From: an uncultured Verrucomicrobiota bacterium
GTDB taxonomy: Bacteria > Verrucomicrobiota > Verrucomicrobiia > Limisphaerales > UBA9464
DNA length: 64,000 nt
Reading direction: 5' to 3'
Assembly: GCA_903907995.1 (NCBI GenBank)
Contig: CAIVQH010000047.1
Location: forward strand, 1 to 64,000
Below the pieces are notes generated by a model that ran no database searches, was not told where the DNA came from, and saw nothing but the letters and a program-made list of their open reading frames with translations. Both the position numbers and the translations under genes were made by a program. This document shows positions 52,041-63,925 of this stretch, piece after piece. Numbering within the stretch: the stretch's first letter is position 1; each line of letters opens with the position of its first letter.

Positions 52041-55000
52041 TTGAATTCCTCAGCTTCATTGTCAGGACGTCGATCCCGGCTCCGAATTCTGGCCCTATGG
52101 ATCTGGCTGGGCTGTGCGTGCCTGCTGAATGCGGCCCCGGCTGACACCAACAGTCCCACCCTGGTCGCGGTCCGGCAGGTGCGGGAACTGACTTCGGCCC
52201 AGGCCAGCCAGCTGCAACATGTCGCCCTGGAAGGCGTGCTCACCTATGTGGACCTGCCGCGCTACCTGTGCTTTCTGCAGGATGGCTCGGGCGGGATTTT
52301 TCTCCAGTTGGGCGGGCCGGCCAGCCTGCAGGCCGGCCAGCGTTTGCGAGTGCTGGGTACGACTGGGGCCGGCTATTTCACGCCCATCGTCCGGGCCTCC
52401 AATGTCACAGTACTGGACCGCGTCCCGCTGCCCGTTCCCCGCCGCGTCACGTTCGCGGAATTCAAGACCGGTCTGGTGGATTCCGATTGGGTCGAACTTC
52501 AGGGCCGTGTGCGTTCCGCCACGCCAGACCAAGGCAGGCTCAAGGTGAAGCTGGCGCTGCCCGAGGGCGTGCTGACCGTCTGGGTCCGCGATCCCGGCGG
52601 CCTGGATCCGGCCCGGCTCGTGGCTTCGGAAATCCGCGTCCGGGGCGTCTGTGCGGGTGCCTTTGGTGGGCAGAACGAGATTCTTGATTTCGACCTGTAC
52701 GCCGCCGACTCGTCGGCCGTGGAGGTGGTCAATCCGCCCCCTTTGGCATCGGAAGCAATTCCGGTGCGCCCGATCAACCGGCTCGGACTCGACTGGCGGG
52801 ACGGGGCAATCCAGGCCCGGTGCCGGGGGCGGGTCACCCTGTACTGGCCCGGGCGCTTCCTGTTCATCGAGGATGAAACCGGAGCGGTGGAATTGCGGAC
52901 CGAACAGCCACTGAACCTGCAACCGGGCGACGAGGTCGAAGCGCTGGGTTTCCGGGTGCTGGCACACCGGCGGGTGGTGCTGGAGGACTGCTCGGTGCGG
53001 GTGCTGGGCCATGGACCGCCCGCCATCCCGCGCCACCCTACCCTGCGGGAGCTTTACGCCCGCCACAGTCACGGCGAATTCGCCGCCATTGAAGGCACCC
53101 TTGCGGAACTGGTCAGCCAGCCGCGCATCCGGGTGCCGAATTCGCAGAGCATGAGCTTCGAAAGCGAGCCGGTGCTCGTGATGAAGGTGGAGGAGTGGTT
53201 CCTGCGGGCGGAACTGCCGCCGGGAACAACCATGAATGACCTGGCCTTTTTGCAGCCGGGCAGCCGGCTGTCGCTGGTCGGCGTCCTCGCCGCCGACGCC
53301 GTTTCGGCCGGCGAATCCCTGACGTACCGGCTGCTCCTTCCTTCCAAAGAGGCGATCCGGGTGCTGCAGCCGGCCCCGTGGTGGACCCGGGGCCGGACCT
53401 TCGCGGTGGTGGGGGGTACGGCGGTGACCATCATCTCGTTCATGGGCTGGGCGGTCGGCTTCACCCAGCGACGACGCCGGCAGGCGGAACAGGCCGTCCA
53501 ACGGCATCACGAACAGACCATCCGGCACCAGGCGGCCCTGCTGGAACTGGCCTGCCAAGTCCATGGGCCGGATGACCAGGCGACGTTAAAGCACGCGACC
53601 GAACTGTTGGCCACGACGCTGGGGGGGTCGCGCGCGAGCCTATGGCGGTTCGAGGACGATGGACGCACCTTGCGCTGCGTGGATCTGCACCAGCGCGAAG
53701 GCGGCCATCGCGAGGGCAATGTGCTGGCCACCGCAGCCTATCCCGCCTATTTCGCCGCCCTGGCCGAAAGCCGCGTCCTCAGCGTGCCGGACGTCCGTAC
53801 GGATGCACGCACCCGCGAACTGGTGGACGCTTACCTTGTGCCCAACGACATCCGCTCCATGCTCGACGTGCCCCTGCGGCTGCGAGGCGGCTTGGCCGGC
53901 GTGCTGTGCCTCGAACAGGCGGGCACCATGCGGTCATGGACCTCCACGGAGGAAACCTTCGCCGCCGGTGTGGCCGACCAGCTCAACATCCTGCTTGAAT
54001 CACGCGAGCGGAAGCGGACGGAACTGGCACTGCGCGAATCCGAGGAGAAATTTGCCCGGGCGTTTCACACCAGTTCCGATGGTCATGCCATCATCACGCT
54101 TGATGGCGAACGGTATCTGGAGGTGAACGAGGCGTTCTGCCACCTCGCCGGGCTCACCAAGCAGGAGATTCTCAGCCGCACCCGGTCGCAATTTACCTGG
54201 GTGATGCCGGAGGAGCGGATGCTGCTCATGGAGCGGGTCCGGGCCGGCGAGCAGGTGCGGGATATGGAAGCTCGGATCATCCGCCCGGACGGCGAGCCGC
54301 GGGATGTGCTGATCTCGTGCGACCGGGCAGTACTGGCCGGCGAACCCTGCCTGCTGGGCGTGATCCGGGACGTGACGGAGCGGCGCCGATCGGAACGCGC
54401 GCTCCGCGAGGCACACGCCGAGCTGGAGCTGCGCGTGCTGCTGCGCACGACGCAGCTCGCGGAGGCGCGCGACCGTGCCGAATCGGCCGACCGGCTGAAA
54501 AGCGCCTTCCTGGCCACCATGTCGCATGAGCTGCGCACACCGCTGAATTCGATCATCGGCTTCACCGGCATCATCTTGCAGGGCCTGGTCGGCCCGCTGA
54601 CGGAGGAGCAGAAGAAGCAGCTCGGCATGGTGATGAACAGCTCCCGGCATTTGCTGAGCCTGATCAACGACGTGCTCGACATCTCCAAGATCGAGGCGGG
54701 GCAGATCGAGGTGCAGCGGGCTTCGTTTGATTTCCGCGAATCCGTCCACCGGGTCGCCCAGATCGTCGCCCCGCTCGCCGCCCGCAAAGGGCTGCCAGTC
54801 CGGATCACGCTGGCACCGCAGGTGGGCCGGATCGTCAGTGATCGCCGCCGGGTGGAGCAGATCCTGATCAACCTCGTGAACAACGCCATCAAGTTCACCG
54901 ACCAGGGGGAGGTGCACGTGGAGGCCCGCCTGCAGGGTGCGAAACTGGCCGTGCGCGTGGGCGATACCGGCATCGGCATCCGGCCCGAGGATCTAGGGCG

Positions 55001-55187
55001 GCTCTTCCGACCCTTCCAGCAGCTGGATACCGGTCTGGCCCGCCATCACGAGGGCACCGGGCTCGGCCTTGCTATCTGCAGTCGGCTGGTAAAAATACTC
55101 GGTGGCGAAATCACCGTGGAAAGTGTCTGGCAGAAGGGCAGCACATTCACCCTGACCCTGCCAACCGAAGACCCCGCCCGGAGATGA
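52041..55187 (+). CDS. Membrane sensor histidine kinase (OB-like sensor, GAF, PAS)
   Basis: A 1048-residue protein. After a signal (LRILALWIWLGCACLLNAAP) an extracytoplasmic region of about 400 residues has repeated OB-fold-like stretches (VALEGVLTYVDLPRYLCFLQ, DSDWVELQGRVRS, FLFIEDETGAVEL). Then come a transmembrane helix (about 453-475), a GAF domain (about 500-650), a PAS domain (about 667-780), HisKA with MSHELRTPLNSIIGF (phospho-His near 829), and HATPase (N, G1, G2 boxes, to 1040). The TTG start at 52041 is tentative. The stop overlaps the hybrid kinase ATG (ATGA). Confidence 0.88.
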   Translation: MNSSASLSGRRSRLRILALWIWLGCACLLNAAPADTNSPTLVAVRQVRELTSAQASQLQHVALEGVLTYVDLPRYLCFLQDGSGGIFLQLGGPASLQAGQRLRVLGTTGAGYFTPIVRASNVTVLDRVPLPVPRRVTFAEFKTGLVDSDWVELQGRVRSATPDQGRLKVKLALPEGVLTVWVRDPGGLDPARLVASEIRVRGVCAGAFGGQNEILDFDLYAADSSAVEVVNPPPLASEAIPVRPINRLGLDWRDGAIQARCRGRVTLYWPGRFLFIEDETGAVELRTEQPLNLQPGDEVEALGFRVLAHRRVVLEDCSVRVLGHGPPAIPRHPTLRELYARHSHGEFAAIEGTLAELVSQPRIRVPNSQSMSFESEPVLVMKVEEWFLRAELPPGTTMNDLAFLQPGSRLSLVGVLAADAVSAGESLTYRLLLPSKEAIRVLQPAPWWTRGRTFAVVGGTAVTIISFMGWAVGFTQRRRRQAEQAVQRHHEQTIRHQAALLELACQVHGPDDQATLKHATELLATTLGGSRASLWRFEDDGRTLRCVDLHQREGGHREGNVLATAAYPAYFAALAESRVLSVPDVRTDARTRELVDAYLVPNDIRSMLDVPLRLRGGLAGVLCLEQAGTMRSWTSTEETFAAGVADQLNILLESRERKRTELALRESEEKFARAFHTSSDGHAIITLDGERYLEVNEAFCHLAGLTKQEILSRTRSQFTWVMPEERMLLMERVRAGEQVRDMEARIIRPDGEPRDVLISCDRAVLAGEPCLLGVIRDVTERRRSERALREAHAELELRVLLRTTQLAEARDRAESADRLKSAFLATMSHELRTPLNSIIGFTGIILQGLVGPLTEEQKKQLGMVMNSSRHLLSLINDVLDISKIEAGQIEVQRASFDFRESVHRVAQIVAPLAARKGLPVRITLAPQVGRIVSDRRRVEQILINLVNNAIKFTDQGEVHVEARLQGAKLAVRVGDTGIGIRPEDLGRLFRPFQQLDTGLARHHEGTGLGLAICSRLVKILGGEITVESVWQKGSTFTLTLPTEDPARR

Positions 55188-57625
55188 AAACGGTCCTGAT
55201 CATCGAAGACAACGAGCAGAATCTCTACCTTGCCCGCTTCATGCTGGAGCAGCGCGGCTTCCGGGTGGAGGCCGCCCCGGACGGACCGTCCGGCATTGTG
55301 GCCGCCCTGCGCCACCGGCCCGCGCTCATCCTGCTCGACATCCAGCTGCCCGGCATGGATGGCCACGAGGTCGCCCGGCGCCTCCGGTCGCATGTGGCGC
55401 TCATGGGCGTTCCCATTGTCGCCGTGACCTCCTACGCCATGCCCGGCGACCGCGAGCGCATCCTGTCCGCCGGCTGCACCGGCTATGTGGAGAAGCCGAT
55501 CAACCCCGAAACCTTCCTCCAGGAAATCGAGGCCTTCATGGCCGCCCAGGGTGAAAGCAACCAGGCCCTGCGCGTGCTGGTCGTGGATGATATCGAGGCC
55601 AACCGCTACCTGCTCGAGGCGCTGCTGCGTTCCCACGGTTACAAGGTGGCCCGGGCCACGCAGGGGGCCGAAGCGCTCGGCCTGGCCCGGCTGGAGCCGC
55701 CCGACCTGATCGTCAGTGACATACTCATGCCGGTCATGGACGGCTTTTCCCTCTGCCGCGAATGGCGCAACGACCCCGCGCTCGCCGAGATTCCCTTCGT
55801 CTTTTACACGGCCACCTACACCAGTCCGGAGGACGAGGAGCTGGCCATGGGCCTGGGTGCCGACCTCTTCCTCATCAAACCGCTGGAGCCGGATTTGCTC
55901 ATGCCTAAGCTGCAGGACCTGATCGCCGCGCAGCGCGAGGGCCGTCTGGTCCGTCCGCCCCGGACCCAGACCGACGAGCAGGCCAGCTTGCGCGAATATA
56001 ATGCCGCCCTCGTCCGGAAGCTGGAGGACAAGATGCGCCAGCTGGAATCGCTCAACCGGCAGCTCGAGCAGCGCGTCCGGGAGCGGACGAACGAGCTGGA
56101 GGCCGCCAACCGTGAACTGCAGGCCCTGAGCCATGTCGGTACCTGGACCTCGGATCTGAGCCCGACCGGCCGGCTGAGCTGGTCCCCCGAAACCCATCGC
56201 ATCTTCGGCCTGCCTCCCGAAGCGTTCGATGGACGCGCGGAAACCTTCTTCTCGCTCATCCATCCGGACGATCTGGAATCCGTCCGGGCCGCCAGCCGCG
56301 ACGCCTGGGCCGGGCTGCGCCCCCTGAACGTGGAACATCGCATCCTCCGTGCCGAAGGCCGCGTGCGTTGGGTGCACGAGCAGGCCGAACTCGAGCGCGA
56401 TGCGCAGGGGCTGCCGGTGCGGCTCGTCGGCATCGTCCGTGACATCACCGATCAGCGCGTGCTGGCGGAGCAGCTCCGGCAGGCGCAGAAGATGGAGGCG
56501 GTGGGCCAGCTGGCCGGCGGCGTCGCCCACGATTTCAACAACCTGCTCACCGTGGTGCAGGGCCACGCCTCCCTGCTGATGGCCATGCAGGGCCTGCCCC
56601 CCAGTGCCGCCGAATCGGCCCAGCAGATCGCCGAGGCCGCCGACCGGGCCTCGAGCCTGACCCGGCAGCTGCTCACTTTCAGCCGGCGCCAGCTGCTCCG
56701 CCTACGGCCGCTCGACCTCAACAACATCGTGGCGGGCATGACGCGGATGCTGCGGCGCATCGTGGGCGAGCATATCGCCCTGCACGAGGCCCTGGCTTCC
56801 ACCCTGCCCCGCGTGCTCGCCGACACGGGCATGATGGAGCAGGTGATCATGAACCTGGTCGTGAACGCCCGCGATGCGATGCCCAAGGGTGGCGAACTTT
56901 CCCTGCAAACCTCGGTGGCGGAACTCGATGCCGCCGCCGCCGCCCAAACCCCCTCGGCCCGTGCCGGCCGCTATGTCGTGCTGGCCATCAGCGATACCGG
57001 CACCGGCATCGGCCCTGACCATCTGCCCCACATTTTTGAGCCATTTTTCACCACCAAGGGTGTCGGCCACGGCACCGGCCTGGGATTGGCCACGGTCTAT
57101 GGCATCGTCCAGCAGCACCAGGGCTGGATCACTGTGGAATCGGAACCCGGCCGGGGCACCACTTTCGCCATCTTCCTCCCGATCACGGAGGAGCTGGCCG
57201 AAAGCGCCCCCGATCCCACGGGCAGCCTGGTCGCAGGGGGCGGCGAAACGATCCTGGTCGCCGAGGACGAGGCGGCCCTGCGCCTGCTCGTGCAAAACAT
57301 CCTGAGCCGGCACGGCTACCGTGTGCTCGTTGCGGAGAATGCCGTCGAAGCGCTGCGGGTCTGGCGCAGCGTGGCGGGACGGGTGGACCTGCTTCTGACC
57401 GATTTGGTGATGCCCGGTGAGCTCTCCGGCCGGGAACTCGCCGAGTGCCTGTTGCAGGAGAAGCCGGGGTTGAAGGTCATCTTCACGAGCGGATACAGCG
57501 CCGAATCGCTCACGGCCAATGCCCTGTCCGACACGGAAACGGCCTTTTTGCAGAAGCCTTATCGGCCTGAGAAACTTGTGCTCGCCGTGCGCGAATGCCT
57601 CGACGCGCCGGCCAGGCGCGGCTGA
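55184..57625 (+). CDS. Hybrid response regulator/histidine kinase (REC-REC-PAS-HisKA-HATPase-REC)
   Basis: An 813-residue cytosolic phosphorelay protein. REC1 (about 1-125) has Asp in LLDIQLPGMDG. REC2 (about 128-250) has Asp in VSDILMPVMDG. A coiled coil (268-310) and a PAS domain with IHPDD (320-425) follow. HisKA shows GGVAHDFNNLLTVV (phospho-His about 448). HATPase shows FEPFFTTKGVGHGTGLGLA. REC3 (about 688-805) has Asp in LLTDLVMPGE. There is no DNA-binding output domain. It is translationally coupled to the membrane kinase, so the two probably form one signalling unit. Confidence 0.93.
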   Translation: MKTVLIIEDNEQNLYLARFMLEQRGFRVEAAPDGPSGIVAALRHRPALILLDIQLPGMDGHEVARRLRSHVALMGVPIVAVTSYAMPGDRERILSAGCTGYVEKPINPETFLQEIEAFMAAQGESNQALRVLVVDDIEANRYLLEALLRSHGYKVARATQGAEALGLARLEPPDLIVSDILMPVMDGFSLCREWRNDPALAEIPFVFYTATYTSPEDEELAMGLGADLFLIKPLEPDLLMPKLQDLIAAQREGRLVRPPRTQTDEQASLREYNAALVRKLEDKMRQLESLNRQLEQRVRERTNELEAANRELQALSHVGTWTSDLSPTGRLSWSPETHRIFGLPPEAFDGRAETFFSLIHPDDLESVRAASRDAWAGLRPLNVEHRILRAEGRVRWVHEQAELERDAQGLPVRLVGIVRDITDQRVLAEQLRQAQKMEAVGQLAGGVAHDFNNLLTVVQGHASLLMAMQGLPPSAAESAQQIAEAADRASSLTRQLLTFSRRQLLRLRPLDLNNIVAGMTRMLRRIVGEHIALHEALASTLPRVLADTGMMEQVIMNLVVNARDAMPKGGELSLQTSVAELDAAAAAQTPSARAGRYVVLAISDTGTGIGPDHLPHIFEPFFTTKGVGHGTGLGLATVYGIVQQHQGWITVESEPGRGTTFAIFLPITEELAESAPDPTGSLVAGGGETILVAEDEAALRLLVQNILSRHGYRVLVAENAVEALRVWRSVAGRVDLLLTDLVMPGELSGRELAECLLQEKPGLKVIFTSGYSAESLTANALSDTETAFLQKPYRPEKLVLAVRECLDAPARRG

Positions 57626-57744
57626 GCGGCCAGTTCCAGATCGGCCGGAAATTCCGGTTCTGCCTCCGGCAGCCTCGTTCCTCCATTTGAGAACGCCACG
57701 GTCAAAACCGTGACGCACTGGCCACCCTGGCATATTCTCCGGCC

Positions 57745-58524
57745 ATGTCTCCCTTCCCAGGTATCCGGCTCTTCGATCTCACCGGTCGCACGGCGCTCAT
57801 CACCGGCGGTTCCAAAGGGCTCGGCCAGGCCATGGCCGCCGGCCTCGCCTCCGCGGGCGCCGATGTGATGCTCGTCAGCCGTCACGGTGCCCAGGCCGGC
57901 CTGGCCGCCGCTGAAATCGCCCGTGACTTCGGCCACCGCGCGATTGGCTTTGAAGCCGATGTCACCGTACCGGCGCAGGTGGAGGCGATGGTGACCGCGG
58001 CGCAGCGTGAATTGGGCCGTGTGGACATCTTGATCAACAGTGCCGGCATCAACATCCGCGGACCGATCGAAACCCTTTCGCCCGAGCAGTTCCAACAGGT
58101 CATCAGCGTGAACCTCACCGGGACGTGGCTTAGCGCCCGTGCCGTCGTGCCCCTGATGCGGGCGGCCAAAGGAGGCCGCATCATCAACCTCGCCAGCGCC
58201 CTGGCGCTGGTCGGGCTGGCGGGCCGTACACCGTATTGCGCCAGCAAGGGCGCGGTCGCCCAGATGACCCGCGCGCTCGCGCTCGAAGTCGCCGCCGACC
58301 ACATCACGGTGAACGCCATCTGCCCCGGACCATTCCTCACCGAGATGAACCTGCCCATCGCCGACACCGAGGACGGCCGGAAGTTCGTGGTGGGTGCCAC
58401 CGCGCTCAAACGCTGGGGCCGGCTCGAGGAAATCCAGGGCGCGGCCATCTTCCTCGCCAGCGACGCGGCGAGCTACGTCACGGGTTCCATGCTCACCGTC
58501 GATGGCGGCTGGACGGCACAGTGA
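57745..58524 (+). CDS. Short-chain dehydrogenase/reductase
   Basis: A 259-residue SDR of the classical type. Cofactor motif TGGSKGLG (about 20-27), NSAGIN (about 97-102), active-site Ser in NLASALAL and YCASK (catalytic Tyr and Lys, about 165-169). PGPFLTEMN fits the SDR pattern. Similar proteins act on gluconate, glucose or sorbitol; the substrate is not clear. First gene of a same-strand run ending at the pseudopilin. Confidence 0.9.
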   Translation: MSPFPGIRLFDLTGRTALITGGSKGLGQAMAAGLASAGADVMLVSRHGAQAGLAAAEIARDFGHRAIGFEADVTVPAQVEAMVTAAQRELGRVDILINSAGINIRGPIETLSPEQFQQVISVNLTGTWLSARAVVPLMRAAKGGRIINLASALALVGLAGRTPYCASKGAVAQMTRALALEVAADHITVNAICPGPFLTEMNLPIADTEDGRKFVVGATALKRWGRLEEIQGAAIFLASDAASYVTGSMLTVDGGWTAQ

Positions 58525-58576
58525 CAAAACGCATGATTACCGGCGTCCCCGGTATCGTCCGGTTTCATCGCTGAAC

Positions 58577-59911
58577 ATGACACCCCTCCAATTGCTCGAT
58601 CGTCGCCGTTTCCTCCGGACTTCCGTCGCTGCGGGCGCGGCCCTGACGGCCGCCCCGTTCATCCTCGCGGCCGATCCCGGAAGGAAGTTTCGCACGGCCC
58701 TCATCGGCTCCGGATGGTGGGGCAAAAACATCCTGCGCGAGGCCATTGCGAGCGGCCGGATACAGGTCGTCGCGCTCTGTGATGCCGACACCACGATCTG
58801 CCGGCTGGCCGGTGAACTGGTCAAGGGCCTGAACGGCGACGAACCAAAGCTCTACGGTGATTTCCGCGAACTGCTGGCGAAGGAAAAGCCTGAGCTTGTC
58901 ATCATCGCCACGCCCGATCACTGGCACGCGCTCCAGACCATCGCGGCGGTGAAATCGGGCGCGCACGTCTTCGTGGAAAAGCCGACCGGCCACACCGTGA
59001 ACGAGAGCCGCGCCATGTTGCACGCCGCCCGGGACAGTGGGCGGGTCGTGCAGGTCGGCCTCCACCGGCGCATCGGGCCGCACCACGTCAGCGCGATGAA
59101 GTTCCTGAAGTCCGGCGCGGTCGGCGAAGTCGGCATGGTGCGGCTCTTCGCGGATGGCGGTGGCGACCACGAGAAGCCTTCGCCGAACACCGAACCGCCG
59201 GCCACGCTCGACTGGGACATGTGGTGCGGCCCCGCGCCGAAGCGCCCGTTCAACAAGCGCATCCATCCCGGCGGCTGGCGCAACTTCCTCGACTACGGCA
59301 ATGGCCAGCTTGGCGATTGGGGCGTGCACTGGCTCGACCAGGTGCTCTGGTGGAGCGGCGAGAATTACCCGAAGCGTGTCTTTTCAACGATGGGCCGTCC
59401 GATCAGCGGACCGCCGATCCTCAACGACCAGGAACAGACGACCGATGCACCCGACCATCAGGTGGCGGTGTACGAGTTCGAGCAGTTCACCTGCACCTGG
59501 GAGCATCGGCGCTTTGCGGAGAACCACGCGGAAAAGCACTCCATCGGCGCGTACTTCTACGGCACCAACGGCACGCTGCACATCGGCTGGCAGGATGGCT
59601 GGACGTTTTATCCGGCCGACGACAACGCGCAGATTGTCCATGAGGATTCCCAGCTTCAGCAGCCCGACGGCCACAACCTCAAGCTGCTCTGGGCGGACTT
59701 CATGGCGGCCATCGACGAAGGCCGGAAGGGTGTGGCCAGCATCGAGATCGCCCACCGCTCCTCGGTGTTGCCGCTGCTCGGCATGATCTCGGCACGGACC
59801 GGCCGCAGTCTCAACTGGGATGGCGACAAAGAGCAGATCATTGGTGACCCCGAGGCGAACAAGCTGCTCAGCCGGCCCTATCGTGCGCCGTGGGTGTATC
59901 CCACGGTGTAG
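58577..59911 (+). CDS. Tat-exported Gfo/Idh/MocA family oxidoreductase
   Basis: A 444-residue protein with a twin-arginine signal (DRRRFLRTSVAAGAALTAAP). The NAD(P)-binding domain shows ALIGSGWWGKN and VALCDAD. EKPTGHTVNES (EKP motif, lysine) and the middle domain WCGPAPKRPFNKRIHPGGWR follow, typical of PVC exported oxidoreductases acting on sugars. The start at 58577 is chosen because earlier codons would precede the RR motif and overlap the SDR gene in another frame. Confidence 0.9.
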   Translation: MTPLQLLDRRRFLRTSVAAGAALTAAPFILAADPGRKFRTALIGSGWWGKNILREAIASGRIQVVALCDADTTICRLAGELVKGLNGDEPKLYGDFRELLAKEKPELVIIATPDHWHALQTIAAVKSGAHVFVEKPTGHTVNESRAMLHAARDSGRVVQVGLHRRIGPHHVSAMKFLKSGAVGEVGMVRLFADGGGDHEKPSPNTEPPATLDWDMWCGPAPKRPFNKRIHPGGWRNFLDYGNGQLGDWGVHWLDQVLWWSGENYPKRVFSTMGRPISGPPILNDQEQTTDAPDHQVAVYEFEQFTCTWEHRRFAENHAEKHSIGAYFYGTNGTLHIGWQDGWTFYPADDNAQIVHEDSQLQQPDGHNLKLLWADFMAAIDEGRKGVASIEIAHRSSVLPLLGMISARTGRSLNWDGDKEQIIGDPEANKLLSRPYRAPWVYPTV

Positions 59912-60040
59912 TCTGGGTCGGGCGCCGGTCCACGCCCCGGCGCGACGATTGCCGTTCGACCGCATCCGCACCGGATCGGAGGTCGGCGCTCCATCGTCGC
60001 AGTTGGACTTTTACGCCGGCCTCGGGTCAAAGTCGGGGAA

Positions 60041-60955
60041 ATGCAACTCGGCTTCGTTTCCGCCATCCTGCCCGAATTGTCGCTGGATCAGGTGCTGGCC
60101 TTTGCGGCGGCGGAACGTTTTGCCTGCGTCGAGGCCATGTGCTGGCCCGTCGGCAAGGCCGAGCGGAAATTCGCCGGCGTCACCCACGTCGATGTGGATG
60201 GCTTCAACGCCTCGCGCGCTGAAGCGGTTCACGCACTCTGCGCGAAGCACGGTGTCTCGCTCACCGTACTGGGTTATTACCCGAACCCGCTCGACCCCGA
60301 CCCGGCGGTCGCCAAGGTCGCGGTGGCGCACCTGAAAAAGGTCATCAAAGCTGCCTCGGTGCTCGGTCTGAAAACCGTGAACACCTTTGTCGGCCGCGAC
60401 TGGACGAGAAGTGTGGACGACAACTGGCCGCGCTTCCTCAAGACTTGGCGCCCGCTCATCGCCTTCGCGGAAGACCACGGCATCCGCATCGGCATCGAGA
60501 ACTGCCCGATGCGCTTCACGCAGGACGAATGGCCCGGTGGCAAGAACCTCATGACCACGCCCGTCATCTGGCGGCGCGCGTTCAATGACATGCCCTCGGC
60601 GAATTTCGGACTGAATTACGACCCGTCGCATTTCGTGCTGCAGCACATGGACCCGGCCAGCCCGTTACGGGAGTTCCAAGACAGGCTGTTCCACGTGCAT
60701 GCCAAGGATGTGAAGTTCCGCCGCGACCGCATGAACGAGGTCGGCATCTTCGCTCACCCGCTGGAATGGCATCAGCCCCGCATCCCTGGCTACGGCGAGA
60801 TGGACTGGGGCAAATTCCTCAGCGCCCTGATGGAAACAACCTACCGCGGCCCCGTGTGCATCGAGGTCGAGGACGACACCTTTGGCAAGACGCTCGAAGG
60901 CCGACAACAGGCGCTCACAATCGCAGGAAATATGCTGCGACCGTTCTTCGGCTGA
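60041..60955 (+). CDS. Sugar phosphate isomerase/epimerase (xylose-isomerase-like TIM barrel)
   Basis: A 304-residue protein. [13 protein letters not shown] (about 187-199), [10 protein letters not shown] (about 217-226) and IENCPMRF (about 148-155) supply the metal and substrate ligands, with CIEVEDD near the end. No signal peptide, so it works in the cytosol. Its place beside the SDR and MocA genes suggests polyol or sugar acid metabolism, but this is inference. Preceded by gggga in a 7-nt-spaced Shine-Dalgarno. Confidence 0.87.
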   Translation: MQLGFVSAILPELSLDQVLAFAAAERFACVEAMCWPVGKAERKFAGVTHVDVDGFNASRAEAVHALCAKHGVSLTVLGYYPNPLDPDPAVAKVAVAHLKKVIKAASVLGLKTVNTFVGRDWTRSVDDNWPRFLKTWRPLIAFAEDHGIRIGIENCPMRFTQDEWPGGKNLMTTPVIWRRAFNDMPSANFGLNYDPSHFVLQHMDPASPLREFQDRLFHVHAKDVKFRRDRMNEVGIFAHPLEWHQPRIPGYGEMDWGKFLSALMETTYRGPVCIEVEDDTFGKTLEGRQQALTIAGNMLRPFFG

Positions 60956-60981
60956 TCACTCTCCACACCATATTTTTTCCA

Positions 60982-61776
60982 ATGAAATACACCTACGAAC
61001 AGCTCGCGAAGATGATCGATCACTCCCTCCTGCATCCGACAATGACGGATCAGGAGCTGGAGGACGGTTGCCGGCTCGCCGCGAAATACGGCGTGGCTTC
61101 CGTGTGCATCAAACCCTACGCCGTGAAGCCCGCAGCGGAACTGCTGCACGGCACCGGTGTGCTGGTTGGAGCGGTCATCGGCTTTCCGCATGGCAACAGC
61201 GCCACGGAGTCGAAGCGTTACGAGACCGAGCTGGCCTGCCGCGACGGCGCGGCCGAGATCGACATGGTCATCAACCTTGGCAAGGCACTGGGCGGTGACT
61301 GGGACTACGTCGAGCGCGACGTGAAGGCCGTGTGCGACGAGGCGGCCAAGCATGGGGCCCAGGTGAAGGTCATCTTCGAGAACGACTACCTGACCAAGGG
61401 CGGGGCCGGGCTCGGCAGCGACGACTTCAAGATCCGCCTCTGCCAGCTTTGCGAACGCGCCGGCGCGGCGTGGGTAAAGACCAGCAGCGGCTACGGCTTC
61501 GTGAAGCAGCCGGATGGCAGCTACAACTACAAGGGCGCCACGGAGCACGATCTGGCGCTGATGCGGGCAAATGTGTCGGCGAAGGTGCAGGTGAAGGCTG
61601 CCGGCGGCGTGCGCGATCTCGATGGGCTCATCAAGGTCCGCGACCTCGGCGGTTCCCGCTGCGGCGCGACCGCGACGGCGGCGATGATGGACGAGTATCG
61701 CCGCCGCGAGGCCGCCGAACGCGCCGGCGCCGCCGTGGAGACCAAGGCGGCCGCCATCGGCGCCGGCGGTTACTGA
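60982..61776 (+). CDS. deoC: Deoxyribose-phosphate aldolase
   Basis: A 264-residue class I aldolase cleaving 2-deoxyribose-5-phosphate to glyceraldehyde-3-phosphate and acetaldehyde. KMIDHSLLHPTMTDQEL opens the protein. Schiff-base lysine is in WVKTSSGYG (about 163) and the second conserved lysine in VKAAGGVRD (about 204). The C-terminal Ala-rich tail is longer than usual. It starts 26 nt after the isomerase gene and is followed by the quinoprotein 8 nt later. Confidence 0.93.
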   Translation: MKYTYEQLAKMIDHSLLHPTMTDQELEDGCRLAAKYGVASVCIKPYAVKPAAELLHGTGVLVGAVIGFPHGNSATESKRYETELACRDGAAEIDMVINLGKALGGDWDYVERDVKAVCDEAAKHGAQVKVIFENDYLTKGGAGLGSDDFKIRLCQLCERAGAAWVKTSSGYGFVKQPDGSYNYKGATEHDLALMRANVSAKVQVKAAGGVRDLDGLIKVRDLGGSRCGATATAAMMDEYRRREAAERAGAAVETKAAAIGAGGY

Positions 61777-61784
61777 TTGCCCCC

Positions 61785-63914
<2,130 letters not shown>

Positions 63915-63925
63915 AAACCCACGCC

